DNA from: Chimonanthus salicifolius
Lineage: Eukaryota; Streptophyta; Magnoliopsida; Laurales; Calycanthaceae
Length of the DNA stretch: 64,000 nt
Direction: 5' to 3'
Assembly (NCBI GenBank): GCA_013350335.1
Contig: CM023535.1
Span: 28,321,631-28,385,630, forward strand
Part shown: one piece after another, positions 1 to 10,991 of the stretch
Layout of the letters: each line of letters starts with the position of its first letter
Position numbering within the stretch: position 1 is the stretch's first letter
Translations under genes and position numbers: made by a program
Notes under the pieces: model-generated
The model's database searches: none
Told to the model about the DNA's origin: nothing
Seen by the model: only the letters and a program-made list of their open reading frames with translations

Positions 1-2838
1 TCAAAGATCAAGAGGAAGGAGAGAGGACGCTACGGAGACTGACGAGAGTGACGGAAATTGGAGGAGATGGCGGATTGTAAGTGTTTCTTAAACAAGAAAT
101 TTTGGAATTTTAGGGTTTAAGAATTGGAATTTATTTTTGTGAAATAAATGGTGGATAGATAATTTTATGCTATGGAATTTAGATCCATCAAATGGAAGGG
201 TGGAAGATGGAGAAAACCCTAAATGGGTAAATTAGGGTTAGGGTAAGAAAATAAATAAATGGATTATGTGCATTGGGTAATTTATGAAATTAAGAATGGA
301 ATTAGGTTATTGGAAGGAAATTATGGGCCATAGGGGTCGGCCATGTAGCATGGCCGAACCCCATGGTGGGTGATTTGGTGGTTGGTTTAATTGGTTAGGG
401 TTTTATGGATGGAAGACAATGAGAGTTTTTGATTAATGAATTTAGGGTTTTAATGAATGCATGGGAGTAAGGTTTTAAAATGAGTTTATGATAAAAATAC
501 AATGGAGTCTTATGGTTTTGAAATGCATGGAGGGAATGAGCCTTGAACCATGGGTTCGGCCATGGTATATGGCCGAACCCTATGGTGATGAAATGATGAT
601 TAAATGGTGGGTTTAAAGGATAATGTGTTGATGAATTTAGGGTTTTTAAATGAACAAGTGTAATGATCCAAATGGGGTTAAGAATATGGTTTAGATGCAT
701 GATTTAAAACCTCTCATGGGAAGAGTTGATGAATTAGGTATTTTGAACCCATGACCCATTTTGTAAGTCATTGTATGAGCTAAGGTTGGGTCCATGTTTG
801 TGTTTAGATGATGGAAAATTTTATTAATTTAGATGGCTGATTTTGTTTCATGTTGGGTCGTGGTTAGTGAATCCTTAATGGATCTAAGTTATGGATGAAT
901 TTTAGACTTAAAATATACATGAATGGGTGAATGATTAAACATGGAAGGGAGAGTGGCAAAATGGTAATTATCAGCCACATTGAAGAACCATGGGTTCGGC
1001 CATGGTACATGGCCGAACCCCATGTATATTAGACATGAGCTTGGGTGCATTAGGATGACCTAATGAATGATTTAAATTGCATGGTGAATGGTGTTTGTGG
1101 TCTCCAAATGAAATGAATGAATAATGCACTCATAGTAGTTAAATGCATGAGGTAAATCCCATGAAAAGATTTGATGAATTTGATGTTTTTGGACCCAAGG
1201 AAAAAAATGGAGAAAGGAACATCATGGGTTCGGGCATGGTGTATGGCCGAACCCATGCCCCAAATTGTAAATCAATTTGGGTTTAAGGTCAATGGGTATA
1301 TATGTGATTAAGTATGGGGTTTGAATGGGTTTAAATGAGTAATGATTAAATTAATTACATGACAAATTTTAATGTTTTGGTAAGTCAATAATGGACCTAA
1401 GTTAAGGACCTAAGTTGTGGATTAAATTTTGGGCTTAAGTAGGCATGAATTAATGAAAAATTGTTTATGTGAAGGGTAGTGGCAAAAATGGTAAATATGG
1501 GCTAAAATGAAGAAACCCACTAAGTTGTGATTTATGGGCTTGGAAATGATTAAAACTTGGATTGATTTGGTAATTTAATAAGGTACCGGATAGCGCGAGC
1601 GGTACGCGAGTCGGTAGCCGGATTGTCAGACGAAAATGAAATAAAGACGCGAGTCGGTATTCGGTAGGATTCCTACCTTTTTGTAAGCCATGGATTTGGG
1701 TGATGTTTTCTTTAATCTATTTTGGAAATCATGTGGTTGTCTTTAAGATATGTTATGGATTATGTATCATGTGATGTTTTACTCTAAATTATTTTGGAAA
1801 TTATGTGAATGCTTATGATGGGTTTTGGATTAAATATTGTGGGATGTTCTCCCTTGGATTTAGTTGGTAATCTTGTAATTGTTTTAAGATGGGTTTTATT
1901 ACTATTGAATTTCATATATTACATGGCAAATGGCATCTACATCTCATGCATGGCATGGGAGGCATATGACAGGGGAAGGATGAAATGAAACCGGAGTCCA
2001 TGCTCCGTCGGGGCAACCGATAAACAAGCATGGGGACATTTCACATATGTATTATTGTACCTTGACGAAGCCTTACCGTCAAGGGGGATGTTGTATTTAT
2101 TGTTATACCTTGATGATGATTCTTCCATCAAGGGGAATATTGTATTTGTGGTTACGCCTTGACGAGGCCTTACCGTCAAGGGGGATATGGCATCAGGATA
2201 GTAAGGATGATGGGTGGGATTCATAACACAGACACCCATGGCATGACATTCATTCTATGGCTTTTCGTTATGTATTATCTATCTGCTTTGTTATCACTAA
2301 TCCATGTGTTAGCCCTACTCGGAGTCCTACTGGGCGCGTGGTCTAACGCCCTACTTCTACCCTAGCTGACGATGCAGGAGATGGCGGACCGGAAGGGCGA
2401 GACGGAAGCCAAGCTTAGGAGCTTGGGGAGGCGGATTAATTATTTTGTTTTACTTCATTTTGGAAAAGATGTATTTGTATAGTTAGCTTGTCGGAAATGT
2501 AATAATTTAGGTAGTTTGCTATGTTTAGGTATTATTTTGGATAATACAGTATAATGGCATTTTCGTAATTAATTGGGTATTTCTTCCCTGCTATCTGAAG
2601 AACTGGTAGGATAGTTCTATGATCATCCGCACTTATTTTTATGTTCCGTGAGCTTACTTGCTACGCGTGAACCGTACTCGTGGACTTATGTTCCACGCAC
2701 GCGTAGGGTTGGCCAGTTAAGGGCCGGGCTTTAGAAGCTCGGAACTTAACTCGCGTCGTGACGTCCGCGCCCTTTGTCGCTTTTATTTAAAATAAAAAAT
2801 ATACTCTGATTTTACGGTGAAAAGGGGCGGGCGTTACA
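1..2838 (+). repeat. 5' LTR of element A (3' three quarters)
   Basis: This matches 8154-10991 and ends in GTTACA just before the primer site. The first ~990 bp of the LTR (the counterpart of 7166-8153, containing U3) is outside the window. It holds four GGTTCGGCC-type hairpins at about 333-362, 552-580, 991-1020 and 1226-1253. The palindrome GGTAGGATTCCTACC lies near 1660. Three short stem-loops of the TTGACG..CGTCAAGG type lie at about 2060-2185, and the block shared by all related LTRs (TACTCGGAGTCCTACTGGGC) at about 2317. Differences from the other LTR noticed by eye are near 337, 484, 2068, 2200, 2286 and 2395. Confidence 0.95.
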
Positions 2839-2840
2839 GT

Positions 2841-2852
2841 TGGTATCAGAGC
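2841..2852 (+). other. Primer binding site of element A
   Basis: TGGTATCAGAGC, complementary to the 3' end of plant initiator methionine tRNA, lies two bases after the LTR end (GTTACA at 2833-2838). It is the usual minus-strand DNA primer site of plant Ty3 elements. Confidence 0.95.
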
Positions 2853-3405
2853 GAATTCGGAAGAATGAATCTCTCGAAGTAAGATTAAGACGGTTGCACG
2901 TCTCACTGACGGCTAAGAATCCCAACCGACCGACTCTTCGGAGACCACTGCACGGGGGCCGGGTTAATTTACTTCGATTGACTCAAACTGAAGTGTTTAA
3001 TCTGAGAACAACAATTGACGGAAAGGAATGATAGCAAGGGAAGAAAGATTCATTCTAGGAGAGATTTATTGAAACATAGCAAGATAGGGTTTACTTCCCC
3101 AGAAATGAGAAAACATCTAGTTTTTTTTCCCCCAAATTGATGAAACAGTACTAGATTTATCAGTCATAGCAAAGTAGGATGTACTTCCCCGGTATTCCCA
3201 ATTTGAACAACAGACAATAGGAATTTAGAGATTCCACCCCCCCCCCCCCCCAGAAACAAAGGAAAAAACAAGTGTGCTTATTTGGCAACTTTCCCCAAAC
3301 AAAATATATTGTGATATACATAAGAAATTCCCCAAAACCGAGATTGGTTTTATTGGAAATTGCAGTTGATGATTTTTGGGTTCTAGTTGTATTCTATGAA
3401 TACAA
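2853..3405 (+). other. Leader of element A
   Basis: Untranslated leader related to the leaders of D at 40120-40690 and 50320-50748. It contains degenerate repeats built on TTTCCCCARAAAC. A run of 15 C lies at 3237-3251, where D has only a short TTTCCCC. I see no credible coding sequence. Confidence 0.7.
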
Positions 3406-3753
3406 GTGTGTCAAATGAAGGGGAGTGTACGGAATTATGGGATAAGGGAAACCCCTAACTGTTTCATAGATTTGGTGTCTGCTTCTAGCATAGCAGTTAG
3501 CCTGGACTTTCAGGAGGGACCTCCCGAGGAAGATGAAGAGGATGTAGCATCTCTTCCTGAGGAGAATATGGAAGACTTTCCAATGATAAGAGAGTCGGTA
3601 GGGGAAATGGAACCCGATTGTATGCACGAGTTGTGCAACTAGGTTGGACACAACTGCACATACTATCCTTACCCTCTTGAAGTGGTAAACCCGATTTGTG
3701 GACTACATGGACACGGGAAAGAGAGGACTAACTGTCCTTATATTGGAAGATAG
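3406..3753 (+). pseudogene. Decayed upstream acidic zinc-knuckle ORF of element A
   Basis: A reading frame related to the intact 178-codon ORF of element D at 50749-51285. Shared landmarks are a block ending IDLVSASS, an acidic stretch with PEEDEED and PMED-like segments (one copy here, two in D), and a Cys/His tail containing CGLHGHGxxRTNCPYIG. An in-frame TAG near 3640 and loss of two cysteines (CMYC became CTYY; VCPVC became VNPIC) break the tail. A second TAG at 3751-3753 ends it before the final CCHC knuckle. Function is unknown. The knuckle spacing suggests nucleic-acid binding, which is an inference. Its presence in two different elements argues that it was once a real gene of this family. 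Confidence 0.65.
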
Positions 3754-5740
3754 TTAATGATTTTGGGGTTTTAAATGAAGAAAATAAGGGTGATATTAAA
3801 TTGCACAAGCATACTTGTATTGTGAGTGCATGTGAATATACATGTGTTGAATTCTTATTGTTGAGTGTATGAGGTGATGAAATGTGGAAAGATTAATAGT
3901 TATGATCATACTAATTAAGTGAGGAAAGAGTATGTAAAAAAAAAAAAATGTACAATGAGGAATTGCATGCATCAAATGAGGATAAGAGGCATGAACTTTT
4001 GATGTGGGGTATATGTTGTATATGCTTATGATTGAGGTAAATGTGAATAAAAAGGGTGGGGAGTATTTGTTAATGTGATGTATGGGTATACTTGGGGGAT
4101 GGTACAATGGCTTTTAGAAATGGTTTTTATATTGGTGATAACCCATGGTTTGATAATTTGTCATGACCAAGTGAAGAGATTTATGTTATGACATATAATG
4201 GGTGATGATGTAAACGCTTTGTGAAGGGGTATAAGAGGTTCTCATGTGAACAAAGTGCCATTTGAGAGATGTTGGATAAACAATGTACTTGAAAGAGACC
4301 GGGATGCATGGATTAACTTGCCACATGAAACTTGTGAGAGGATGGCATTATGAGGAGAATGAGAAGGGTCTAGCTTGCAAAGACTAATATGTTGTATGAA
4401 AAATCTTGTATGTATAATGAAATTGCATTCTTCCAATGTGTAGTATAGATTATGAACAAGTGATGGACCATGAAATTATGAAAATATTTTATTTAGTGAT
4501 AGCATGAGGATTCCCTACGATGTTACTAAGTTGTGAATTATTAATCGTTGCAATGAGTTTATATGATGTTACTTTGATAATGGGTGGTATGCAATGAATG
4601 ATTATTGTGGAACAAGGATGTGTTATAGACTATGTGTATGGTGATGAGTTGATAAAGTGCCGGGAGTTGTGAATATGTAGTATGCATGAAGGGGCCGTGA
4701 TATGCCAATGCGTTTGGTTGGGAATCTAGGTGGGGCTGATGAATAATTCCAAAGTTTAGGGATTTATGGATGGTCATGGATGGTCTTCGAATGTATTGGG
4801 ATGATTTGCTTGGGATGAGTAGGATTATTATTTTAAAATCTCTCGGTGTGTGTTGTAAATGGGGTAGGGTAACCTAATCATAATTATGTTCAATCACTAG
4901 ATCTTCTTAAAGTGTTATTTCTTATGTTACCTCAAGTTGTTGTTTGATGTGAATGGAGGTGAAAGATCTGGTTACACATGAGTTGTGTTATTCGAAGATG
5001 TGTGTGATTTCAATTTTACGTGGCCTGCTAATGAAGGACTATGAACCGTATGATGTGGTAACCATTGATAACGTAGGCATGTAGGGTGGAATTTGGTGGT
5101 TGGTGGAATTGGTAATACTTGTGAATATTTTTTTTAGTGATGAATGGGCACTATTTGACATAGTCTAAGTAAGCTTAGATATATCATTGTTTTTATGGAA
5201 TCTATGAAAATATGTGGAATAATCCAGAAGGGTAGGAAATTAGTAGTTATGTGATTGGATTGATGTCGGGTATTGGTGTTGGAGGAGTTGTGAACAAAAA
5301 GGGTTAGTCCCATAGTGACTTATATGCAAATAAAAGGTATGATTGCTGTTGAGAGATGGACTTAAGGGAAAGGTTAAGATTCTAGTGAAACTTGAATGGA
5401 AAGCTATGGGCGACTGCCGAGTGAGACTGATCACCTGACTCTGTAGTTGGCCGATGGAGTTCCATGAGGGCGAAGCTAGAAACCTAGTTAAAATGGAATC
5501 AACAATGGACTTGAGCATAGGCTCGTATTGGCAGACTAACTCACACGGGGAGTAGACAAAAGAACGTATTGAAGGAGTACGTATGGGAAATGTTTTGATA
5601 ACAGATAAAGTGAAATAGAATACGTAATCTACATAAAATCGCAAATGGGTTCATAAGGAAAAGAGATAATATGAGACAGAGTAATTTCTGTAAGAATGGA
5701 ACTCATAGGTCGATATGAGTGATATTGATGTAATTAAGAG
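3754..5740 (+). other. Non-coding internal region of element A replacing gag-RT
   Basis: About 2 kb with no recognisable gag, protease or RT, where an autonomous relative would carry them. The right part (about 5360-5660) is clearly similar to the left internal region of D at about 41840-42150: both contain GAAGCTATGGGCGACTGCCG followed by matching text. The block is therefore a shared component of a non-autonomous lineage rather than random filler. I found no motif that explains its function. Confidence 0.7.
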
Positions 5741-7103
5741 ATATTTAGCACAATTGAATGGGAACAACGAATAGACCCAGAAATGGAGGAGATCTGGACC
5801 AAGATATCTACATGTGAGGTAGTATCGGAATTTGAGTTACGACCGGGATAGGGTCTTGTGTTCCGAGGTAGGACGTAGGTACCTAAGAGCTGCGGAAGGG
5901 AATTGTTGGTTGAGGCACACCAAACCAAGCTCTCTACCCATCCGGACAGCGCCAAAGATGTACCATGATCTTAAGAGGCACTATTGATGGCATGGACTCA
6001 AGAGAGATGTGGTAGAGTTTATGCTCGCTGCCTAACTTGTCAGCAGGTCAAGGTGGGGGCATCAGGAGCCACCGGGGCTACTCAAACCCTTACCAGTGCC
6101 GGAGTGGAGATGGGAACATGTAGCCATGGACTTTATAACAGGGCTGCTAAGGTCATGAAGGGGCAACGATGCAATATGAGTCGACGGTACATCCGAAATA
6201 TTATCAGACTACATGGTGTACCCCGGACTATTGTGTCCGACAGAGGTGGCCGATTCACTAACAGAGTATGGCAGAGCGTGCAACCGGCTATGGGGACCGA
6301 CGTGTTGACCAGCACAACATTCCACCCATAGACTGATGGACAGTCGGAAAGGACAATACATATATTGGAGGATATGCTGAGAGCATGTATGCTGGATTTT
6401 AAGGGTGGATGGGAGGATCACTTGCCATTGGTGGAGTTCTCCTACAATAATATTTACCAGGCAAGCCTCCAGATGGCTCCATTTGAGGTCTTATATGATA
6501 GGCCATGTAGATCACCAGTGTGTTGGACAGAAGCCGGTGAGCCTGCGCTGATTGGACCGGAGTTGGTTGCAGAAACTACAGCGCAGATTAAATTGATACG
6601 GCAACATCTACTCACTGCACAAAGCCGACAGAAGAGTTACGCCGAGAAAAGGAGAAAGTTCCTCGAATTTGAGGTGGGGGACTTGGTGTTTTTGAAAGTC
6701 TCACCACGGAAGGGACACATGAGATTTGGAAAGAAGGGGAAACTGTCACCTAGATTTGTGGGACCGTTTCCAATCTTGAAGAGGGTGGGGGGGGGGGGGG
6801 GGGGTAGCTTATCAGTTGGCGCTCCCTCCGCAGTTATCATCATTACATGATGTATTCCATGTGTCTATGTTGAGGAAGTACAACCCTGATCCTTCACATG
6901 TATTGAATATTCAAGACATCGATGTGCAAAGCGATGTGACGTATGTGGAGAAGCCGGTCAGAATAGTCGGGACCGAGCAAAGGGTGTTGCGGAACCGGGC
7001 CATTCAGTTCGTCAAGGTGGTATGGGAACGACATGGTAATGAAGAAACCACCTGGGAACTTGAGTCGGAGATGAGAGCCTCTCATCCGGAACTCTTTGTG
7101 TAA
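5741..7103 (+). pseudogene. 3' pol remnant: integrase and chromodomain-like tail (Ty3/gypsy)
   Basis: Homologous to the 3' pol of D. The reading is recovered in several frames: an RNase H-integrase linker (EEIW), the zinc-binding CLTCQQVK, the core with SDRGGRF (second catalytic Asp) and DGQSERT (catalytic Glu), then NPDPSHVLN and the tail VKVVWERHG..ETTWE ending HPELFV. Damage includes stops in the linker, loss of about 80 bp between the first and second catalytic Asp regions (junction near 6178), a TAG at 6329-6331, and an 18-base G run at 6787-6804 that shifts the frame inside the GPF module. The piece from 6816 to 7103 stays open after the G run. It is non-functional as it stands. Confidence 0.9.
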
Positions 7104-7150
7104 GATGTTTTCAACCTCTACTTCGCTCGAATTTTCGGGACGAAAATTTT

Positions 7151-7159
7151 AAAAGAGGA
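7151..7159 (+). other. Polypurine tract of element A
   Basis: AAAAGAGGA lies just upstream of the 3' LTR start (TGTAAGG at 7166), the standard plus-strand priming position. D has the near-identical AAAAAGAGGA before its 3' LTR. Confidence 0.85.
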
Positions 7160-7531
7160 TTGTATTGTAAGGTCTCGGAATTTGGGAATTAATATCAATG
7201 TGAATATTAATTATTTTAATGATGGAAATTAGAAAATTGGTGGAGTAAATGGTAAATGGGCCAAAATTGGATAAAGGCCCAAGTGTGGCCCAATAGACTA
7301 TGGTTTGGATTTAAATTTATTTAAATGGGTCAAGAATGGTCAAATTGGGTCAAATACCCATTTGGGACCCAATGGGTCAAGATGGTTAAGCTCTAAAGTA
7401 AATGGGCTAGTGGGAAATGTAATTGGGCCATGGGCCCAATGGTGATCCATTTAGAGTGGGCTTAATGAAATTTAATCACCCTAAGTAATTTGGAATTAAA
7501 CAATGGTGGTGTGGCCAAGCGGGACCCACCT

Positions 7532-7608
7532 CCACCTCATCAAGTGAGGTGGCGAGTGGGCCAATGATTGGTGGGGCCGGCCACCATGGTTGACTTGGTC
7601 AACCATGG
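7532..7608 (+). promoter_or_regulatory. Two adjacent palindromes in U3, the second a paired W-box
   Basis: CCACCTCA..TGAGGTGG (7532-7552) is followed by a 25-bp palindrome at 7584-7608 whose arms contain GGTTGAC and GTCAACC. TTGAC followed by C or T is the core of the W-box bound by plant WRKY factors, and here two cores face each other across TTG. The same pair occurs in G (27162-27184, 27354-27378), I (45765-45787, 45955-45979), E (32266-32290) and B (15651-15673). In C (about 16269-16293) the cores have mutated to TTGAT. A regulatory role is an inference from motif and position. Confidence 0.5.
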
Positions 7609-8485
7609 GTGGAGTAATGAACTTAGGCTAAGTATCAATGGATTAGCCTAAGGTAATTATCTAATTAAATTATTGAAATATGGTAGTTAAGAGTGGTCAA
7701 CGTGGGCCCATGAGGTGAAGATTCACCTCATCTCAAACTTAAAAAAAATTCACACACGTTGGGGTTGGTGGTGGTTTAGATAACCACCACCATAAAGCAA
7801 ATAAAAGATCTAAAAAATATCTTAGGTTTGGTGGGATAATAAATGTAAAGTGTAATTAAGTCAACAAATGGAGATAAGCCTTATTTGGTTCTCTCATTCT
7901 CGTTTTGCACTAACTCCATCTCTTGCACTCCTCCATTGCCGTCCCATGCTCCAAGTGAAGGAGAGAAAGAGAGCAAAGGAGAGGAGAAGAGAAGGAGAGA
8001 AGAAAAAAAGTGGAAATTTAGGCAAAATCACTCTAAGATCAAGGTTATTCCCTCCCCTCTCATCATCTCTCCCTTTCCCTCTCTCAATTTAAGCTCTACT
8101 TTGGCCGATTCTAGGGTTGGGGATTGCCACCATTAATCAAGAATCTTGACCTATCAAAGATCAAGAGGAAGGAGAGAGGACGCTACGGAGACTGACGAGA
8201 GTGACGGAAATTGGAGGAGATGGCGGATTGTAAGTGTTTCTTAAACAAGAAATTTTGGAATTTTAGGGTTTAAGAATTGGAATTTATTTTTGTGAAATAA
8301 ATGGTGGATAGATAATTTTATGCTATGGAATTTAGATCCATCAAATGGAAGGGTGGAAGATGGAGAAAACCCTAAATGGGTAAATTAGGGTTAGGGTAAG
8401 AAAATAAATAAATGGATTATGTGCATTGGGTAATTTATGAAATTAAGAATGGAATTAGGTTATTGGAAGGAAATTATGGGCCATA

Positions 8486-9406
8486 GGGTTCGGCCATGTA
8501 GCATGGCCGAACCCCATGGTGGGTGATTTGGTGGTTGGTTTAATTGGTTAGGGTTTTATGGATGGAAGACAATGAGAGTTTTTGATTAATGAATTTAGGG
8601 TTTTAATGAATGCATGGGAGTAAGGTTTTAAAATGAGTTTATAATAAAAATACAATGGAGTCTTATGGTTTTGAAATGCATGGAGGGAATGAGCCTTGAA
8701 CCATGGGTTCGGCCATGGTATATGGCCGAACCCTATGGTGATGAAATGATGATTAAATGGTGGGTTTAAAGGATAATGTGTTGATGAATTTAGGGTTTTT
8801 AAATGAACAAGTGTAATGATCCAAATGGGGTTAAGAATATGGTTTAGATGCATGATTTAAAACCTCTCATGGGAAGAGTTGATGAATTAGGTATTTTGAA
8901 CCCATGACCCATTTTGTAAGTCATTGTATGAGCTAAGGTTGGGTCCATGTTTGTGTTTAGATGATGGAAAATTTTATTAATTTAGATGGCTGATTTTGTT
9001 TCATGTTGGGTCGTGGTTAGTGAATCCTTAATGGATCTAAGTTATGGATGAATTTTAGACTTAAAATATACATGAATGGGTGAATGATTAAACATGGAAG
9101 GGAGAGTGGCAAAATGGTAATTATCAGCCACATTGAAGAACCATGGGTTCGGCCATGGTACATGGCCGAACCCCATGTATATTAGACATGAGCTTGGGTG
9201 CATTAGGATGACCTAATGAATGATTTAAATTGCATGGTGAATGGTGTTTGTGGTCTCCAAATGAAATGAATGAATAATGCACTCATAGTAGTTAAATGCA
9301 TGAGGTAAATCCCATGAAAAGATTTGATGAATTTGATGTTTTTGGACCCAAGGAAAAAAATGGAGAAAGGAACATCATGGGTTCGGGCATGGTGTATGGC
9401 CGAACC
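8486..9406 (+). repeat. Four dispersed GGTTCGGCC hairpins in the 3' LTR of A
   Basis: Each unit is a near-perfect inverted repeat of about 28 bp, with arms GGTTCGGCCAT and ATGGCCGAACC around a loop of a few bases, usually followed by CCATG. Units lie at 8486, 8705, 9144 and 9379, in unrelated surrounding sequence. They are dispersed rather than tandem. Confidence 0.9.
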
Positions 9407-10991
9407 CATGCCCCAAATTGTAAATCAATTTGGGTTTAAGGTCAATGGGTATATATGTGATTAAGTATGGGGTTTGAATGGGTTTAAATGAGTAATGATT
9501 AAATTAATTACATGACAAATTTTAATGTTTTGGTAAGTCAATAATGGACCTAAGTTAAGGACCTAAGTTGTGGATTAAATTTTGGGCTTAAGTAGGCATG
9601 AATTAATGAAAAATTGTTTATGTGAAGGGTAGTGGCAAAAATGGTAAATATGGGCTAAAATGAAGAAACCCACTAAGTTGTGATTTATGGGCTTGGAAAT
9701 GATTAAAACTTGGATTGATTTGGTAATTTAATAAGGTACCGGATAGCGCGAGCGGTACGCGAGTCGGTAGCCGGATTGTCAGACGAAAATGAAATAAAGA
9801 CGCGAGTCGGTATTCGGTAGGATTCCTACCTTTTTGTAAGCCATGGATTTGGGTGATGTTTTCTTTAATCTATTTTGGAAATCATGTGGTTGTCTTTAAG
9901 ATATGTTATGGATTATGTATCATGTGATGTTTTACTCTAAATTATTTTGGAAATTATGTGAATGCTTATGATGGGTTTTGGATTAAATATTGTGGGATGT
10001 TCTCCCTTGGATTTAGTTGGTAATCTTGTAATTGTTTTAAGATGGGTTTTATTACTATTGAATTTCATATATTACATGGCAAATGGCATCTACATCTCAT
10101 GCATGGCATGGGAGGCATATGACAGGGGAAGGATGAAATGAAACCGGAGTCCATGCTCCGTCGGGGCAACCGATAAACAAGCATGGGGACATTTCACATA
10201 TGTATTATTGTACCTTGACGAGGCCTTACCGTCAAGGGGGATGTTGTATTTATTGTTATACCTTGATGATGATTCTTCCATCAAGGGGAATATTGTATTT
10301 GTGGTTACGCCTTGACGAGGCCTTACCGTCAAGGGGGATATGGCATCAGGATAATAAGGATGATGGGTGGGATTCATAACACAGACACCCATGGCATGAC
10401 ATTCATTCTATGGCTTTTCGTTATGTATTATCTATCTGCTTTGTTACCACTAATCCATGTGTTAGCCCTACTCGGAGTCCTACTGGGCGCGTGGTCTAAC
10501 GCCCTACTTCTACCCTAGCTGACGATGCAGGAGATGGCGGACCGGAAGGGCGAGATGGAAGCCAAGCTTAGGAGCTTGGGGAGGCGGATTAATTATTTTG
10601 TTTTACTTCATTTTGGAAAAGATGTATTTGTATAGTTAGCTTGTCGGAAATGTAATAATTTAGGTAGTTTGCTATGTTTAGGTATTATTTTGGATAATAC
10701 AGTATAATGGCATTTTCGTAATTAATTGGGTATTTCTTCCCTGCTATCTGAAGAACTGGTAGGATAGTTCTATGATCATCCGCACTTATTTTTATGTTCC
10801 GTGAGCTTACTTGCTACGCGTGAACCGTACTCGTGGACTTATGTTCCACGCACGCGTAGGGTTGGCCAGTTAAGGGCCGGGCTTTAGAAGCTCGGAACTT
10901 AACTCGCGTCGTGACGTCCGCGCCCTTTGTCGCTTTTATTTAAAATAAAAAATATACTCTGATTTTACGGTGAAAAGGGGCGGGCGTTACA

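Larger units (their letters stand above)
1..10991 (+). mobile_element. Ty3/gypsy LTR retrotransposon A (deletion derivative), left end outside window
   Basis: The sequence at 1-2838 recurs at 8154-10991 with a constant offset of 8153 bases and about six substitutions, so these are the two LTRs of one young element. Between them lie a tRNA-Met primer site, a leader, a decayed zinc-knuckle ORF, about 2 kb of non-coding DNA, the 3' end of pol (integrase to chromodomain-like tail) and a polypurine tract. Gag, protease, RT and RNase H are missing, so it cannot move alone. It is inserted in the internal region of minus-strand element B. The base run after its right end is ATAGG; the matching target copy would be left of the window. 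Assignment to the Tekay/Del chromovirus group rests on LTR length, primer site and integrase tail, and is an inference. Confidence 0.9.
7166..10991 (+). repeat. 3' LTR of element A (3826 bp)
   Basis: Runs from TGTAAGGTCTCGG to GGGCGTTACA. The U3 part holds the CCACCTCA/TGAGGTGG palindrome and a paired W-box palindrome, then pyrimidine-rich and purine-rich stretches around 7890-8090. The four hairpins recur at 8486-8515, 8705-8733, 9144-9173 and 9379-9406. The GGTAGGATTCCTACC palindrome is at about 9815 and the conserved ACTCGGAGTCCTACTGGGC block at about 10470. No protein of note is encoded; the open frames across the hairpins are low-complexity translations of the repeats. Confidence 0.95.

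Noticed and set aside
221..245. Telomere-like TTAGGGTTAGGG
   Set aside because: Only two units inside an LTR rich in AGGGTTT-like words; it recurs at the same place in the other LTR of A. Not an interstitial telomere.
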